Positions 63,141 through 64,000 of a stretch of 64,000 nt of DNA are shown in pieces. Every line of letters starts with the position of its first letter. Positions within the stretch are counted from its first letter, which is position 1. The DNA is taken from positions 1 through 64,000 of the forward strand of contig NZ_ABXA01000002.1 of assembly GCF_000173355.1 (NCBI RefSeq). Direction: 5' to 3'. The position numbers were made by a program, and so were the translations under genes. The stretch is from Anaerococcus hydrogenalis DSM 7454 (lineage in GTDB: Bacteria > Bacillota > Clostridia > Tissierellales > Peptoniphilaceae). The notes under the pieces are model-generated. The model had not been told where the DNA came from, made no database searches, and saw only the letters and a list, made by a program, of their open reading frames with translations.

Positions 63141-63320
63141 TTAAGCATCTTTTGCCTTTTTAAAATTAGCATTGTTATTCTCTGTATTTCCTTTTATACA
63201 GCTACAGTTGCAATTCCAAAATGGTTGCCATGGACCTCTTGTACTTTTCCAACCACTGTCGCATACACATCCTGCTCTTCTAAGTACAGGTGTTCCTGTT
63301 GAATCATTAATAATCTTCAT
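63141..63320 (-). CDS. Cys-rich RiPP precursor peptide candidate
   Basis: A 59-codon gene with a strong AAAGGAGG site. The leader reads MKIINDSTGTPVLRRAG. The core has Cys18 and Cys20 (GCVCDSGW), a Trp/Pro-rich link (STRGPWQPFW) and Cys37, Cys39, Cys41 (NCNCSC), then a polar tail ending KKAKDA. Two alternate-Cys clusters around an aromatic link, next to a radical SAM/SPASM enzyme and an ABC exporter, indicate a thioether-type peptide (sactipeptide or ranthipeptide). It is reminiscent of the clostridial Cys-rich bacteriocin-like precursors, but I cannot match a named family. The Cys count is odd (five). Confidence 0.82.
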   Translation of the reverse strand: MKIINDSTGTPVLRRAGCVCDSGWKSTRGPWQPFWNCNCSCIKGNTENNNANFKKAKDA

Positions 63321-63473
63321 TGTTTTTTCCTCCTTTGTTGAGTTAATTTATATTCCCAATAATCAGTTATATTTACAATATTCGCTTGCTACTATGCTCA
63401 ATATATGCATATAGGATCCCTAATTGGCACTGCAACAAGCTACATACCACTTTATAGCTGATTATTTAGAAAC

Positions 63474-64000
63474 TTAGTTTTGACAACATTTGCTAAATGT
63501 TGAATAAACAAATGGAATCGTTATTATTACAATAATCGAATACATCACTATTATCATAGGTATCTGCATAACTACTTTCCCTAAAACTTGATACAATAAA
63601 GGTATCTTAATACAGTTATATACATTTATTAACTGATCTGGTGTTATGTTGAAAAAGCCATCAAAAGGTAATACTCTACCAATAAATGGAGATACCACAA
63701 ATAATATCATAGGAACGCATAAGCTTATAAGTGGTGAATGTGTTTTAGCTGATACAAGCATTGTCAACACACTTGAAAGCAAACTCCCTACATAACCCGC
63801 AAGCATAATAACAAAATATCTTTCTAAAAATGTATAGTTGTACATGCAATAACTATATTCAATTTGAATTGGTGAATTAGCTCCACTGACACCCATAAAT
63901 GCAAAGGATATAATTGAAAGAATAAGCATTGCTCCCCAATAAATAATTGTCGCCATAAACAATCCTGTTAGTATCTTAGTCTTAGTCCCTCTGCTTCTAC
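63474..64000 (-). CDS. ABC-2 type permease, partial at the window end
   Basis: A membrane protein whose frame is open to the right edge (RSRGTKTKILTGLFMATIIY at the edge side), with about six hydrophobic segments and a C-terminus ending FSKCCQN. The basic motif before the first visible helix parallels the RTTRNGRNK / KTTKYGRRK motifs of the permeases at 15-18 kb, so it belongs to the same family with a large extracellular loop. It is the gene before the precursor peptide and probably part of an immunity or export transporter for it. Its ATPase is expected further right. Confidence 0.7.
   Translation of the reverse strand, partial: RSRGTKTKILTGLFMATIIYWGAMLILSIISFAFMGVSGANSPIQIEYSYCMYNYTFLERYFVIMLAGYVGSLLSSVLTMLVSAKTHSPLISLCVPMILFVVSPFIGRVLPFDGFFNITPDQLINVYNCIKIPLLYQVLGKVVMQIPMIIVMYSIIVIITIPFVYSTFSKCCQN

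Overview
The window is low-GC Gram-positive (Firmicutes/Bacillota) DNA made almost entirely of mobile and accessory genes. Gene families such as Maff2, DUF4366, DUF4315, CD1108-type NlpC/P60, PrgI, TnpW and PcfB are typical of Tn1549/CTn-like conjugative elements of clostridia and anaerobic cocci. An anaerobic coccus or clostridial relative is a reasonable host, but the sequence does not prove a genus. No rRNA, tRNA or CRISPR array was seen, and there is almost no recognisable chromosomal housekeeping gene.

Layout: 1-950 holds a chimeric VirD4 tail and a truncated MetRS-like tRNA-binding domain. 1.0-3.5 kb is the recombination end of the element (arm-type repeats, tyrosine integrase, excisionase, sigma-like regulator). 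3.7-12.3 kb is one leftward operon: a TetR repressor with two matching operators and a consensus promoter, two exporter-fold ABC transporters, an ECF transporter (S, T and a double ATPase) and a MATE pump. 12.3-14.2 kb is a rightward mobC plus MOBP-like relaxase. 14.3-20.9 kb is a VanR/VanS-like two-component system with an ABC-2 transporter, a VanZ-like protein, an ABC-exporter remnant and a 66-residue peptide gene. 21-24 kb is debris (group II intron, truncated toxin, SSB-like tail) plus an orphan RelB/DinJ antitoxin and a lipoprotein/DUF2975/Xre operon with paired operators. 24.0-47.1 kb is the conjugation core, all leftward: SSB, Maff2, TrbL/VirB6-like, PrgI/VirB3-like, VirB4, NlpC/P60, DUF4315, surface protein, DUF4366, AlbA_2 regulator, topoisomerase III, C5 methyltransferase, giant methylase-helicase and an SSB-like protein. 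47.3-50.7 kb has cargo (SAP/DUF6434, SRPBCC, ClbS/DfsB) and two damaged copies of the VirD4 C-terminus. 50.7-57 kb is a second, mobilizable-type module: TnpW, two replisome organizers with 23-bp iteron-like repeats, a DUF1016 nuclease, PcfB, a MOBQ MobA/MobL relaxase, DUF3847 and a predicted oriT. 57-64 kb is a peptide-natural-product locus: a secreted caspase-fold protease candidate, an ABC exporter, a radical SAM/SPASM maturase, a 59-residue Cys-rich precursor and an ABC permease running off the window.

The best candidate for an undescribed system is this last locus. A Cys-rich peptide with CVC and CNCSC clusters is followed by a hairpin, a radical SAM/SPASM enzyme and an exporter lacking a C39 peptidase domain. 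Next to it is a secreted protein with PepSY-like and clan-CD (HG / DAC) motifs that could supply leader cleavage.

A recurrent oddity is that at least seven otherwise well-conserved genes are each broken by a one-base indel, mostly in short A/T runs. They are the ECF ATPase, the second ABC exporter, the methylase-helicase, VirB4, the radical SAM enzyme, the RiPP exporter and a secreted protein. This pattern fits homopolymer errors in the assembly at least as well as real decay, and I annotate these as single genes with a frameshift.
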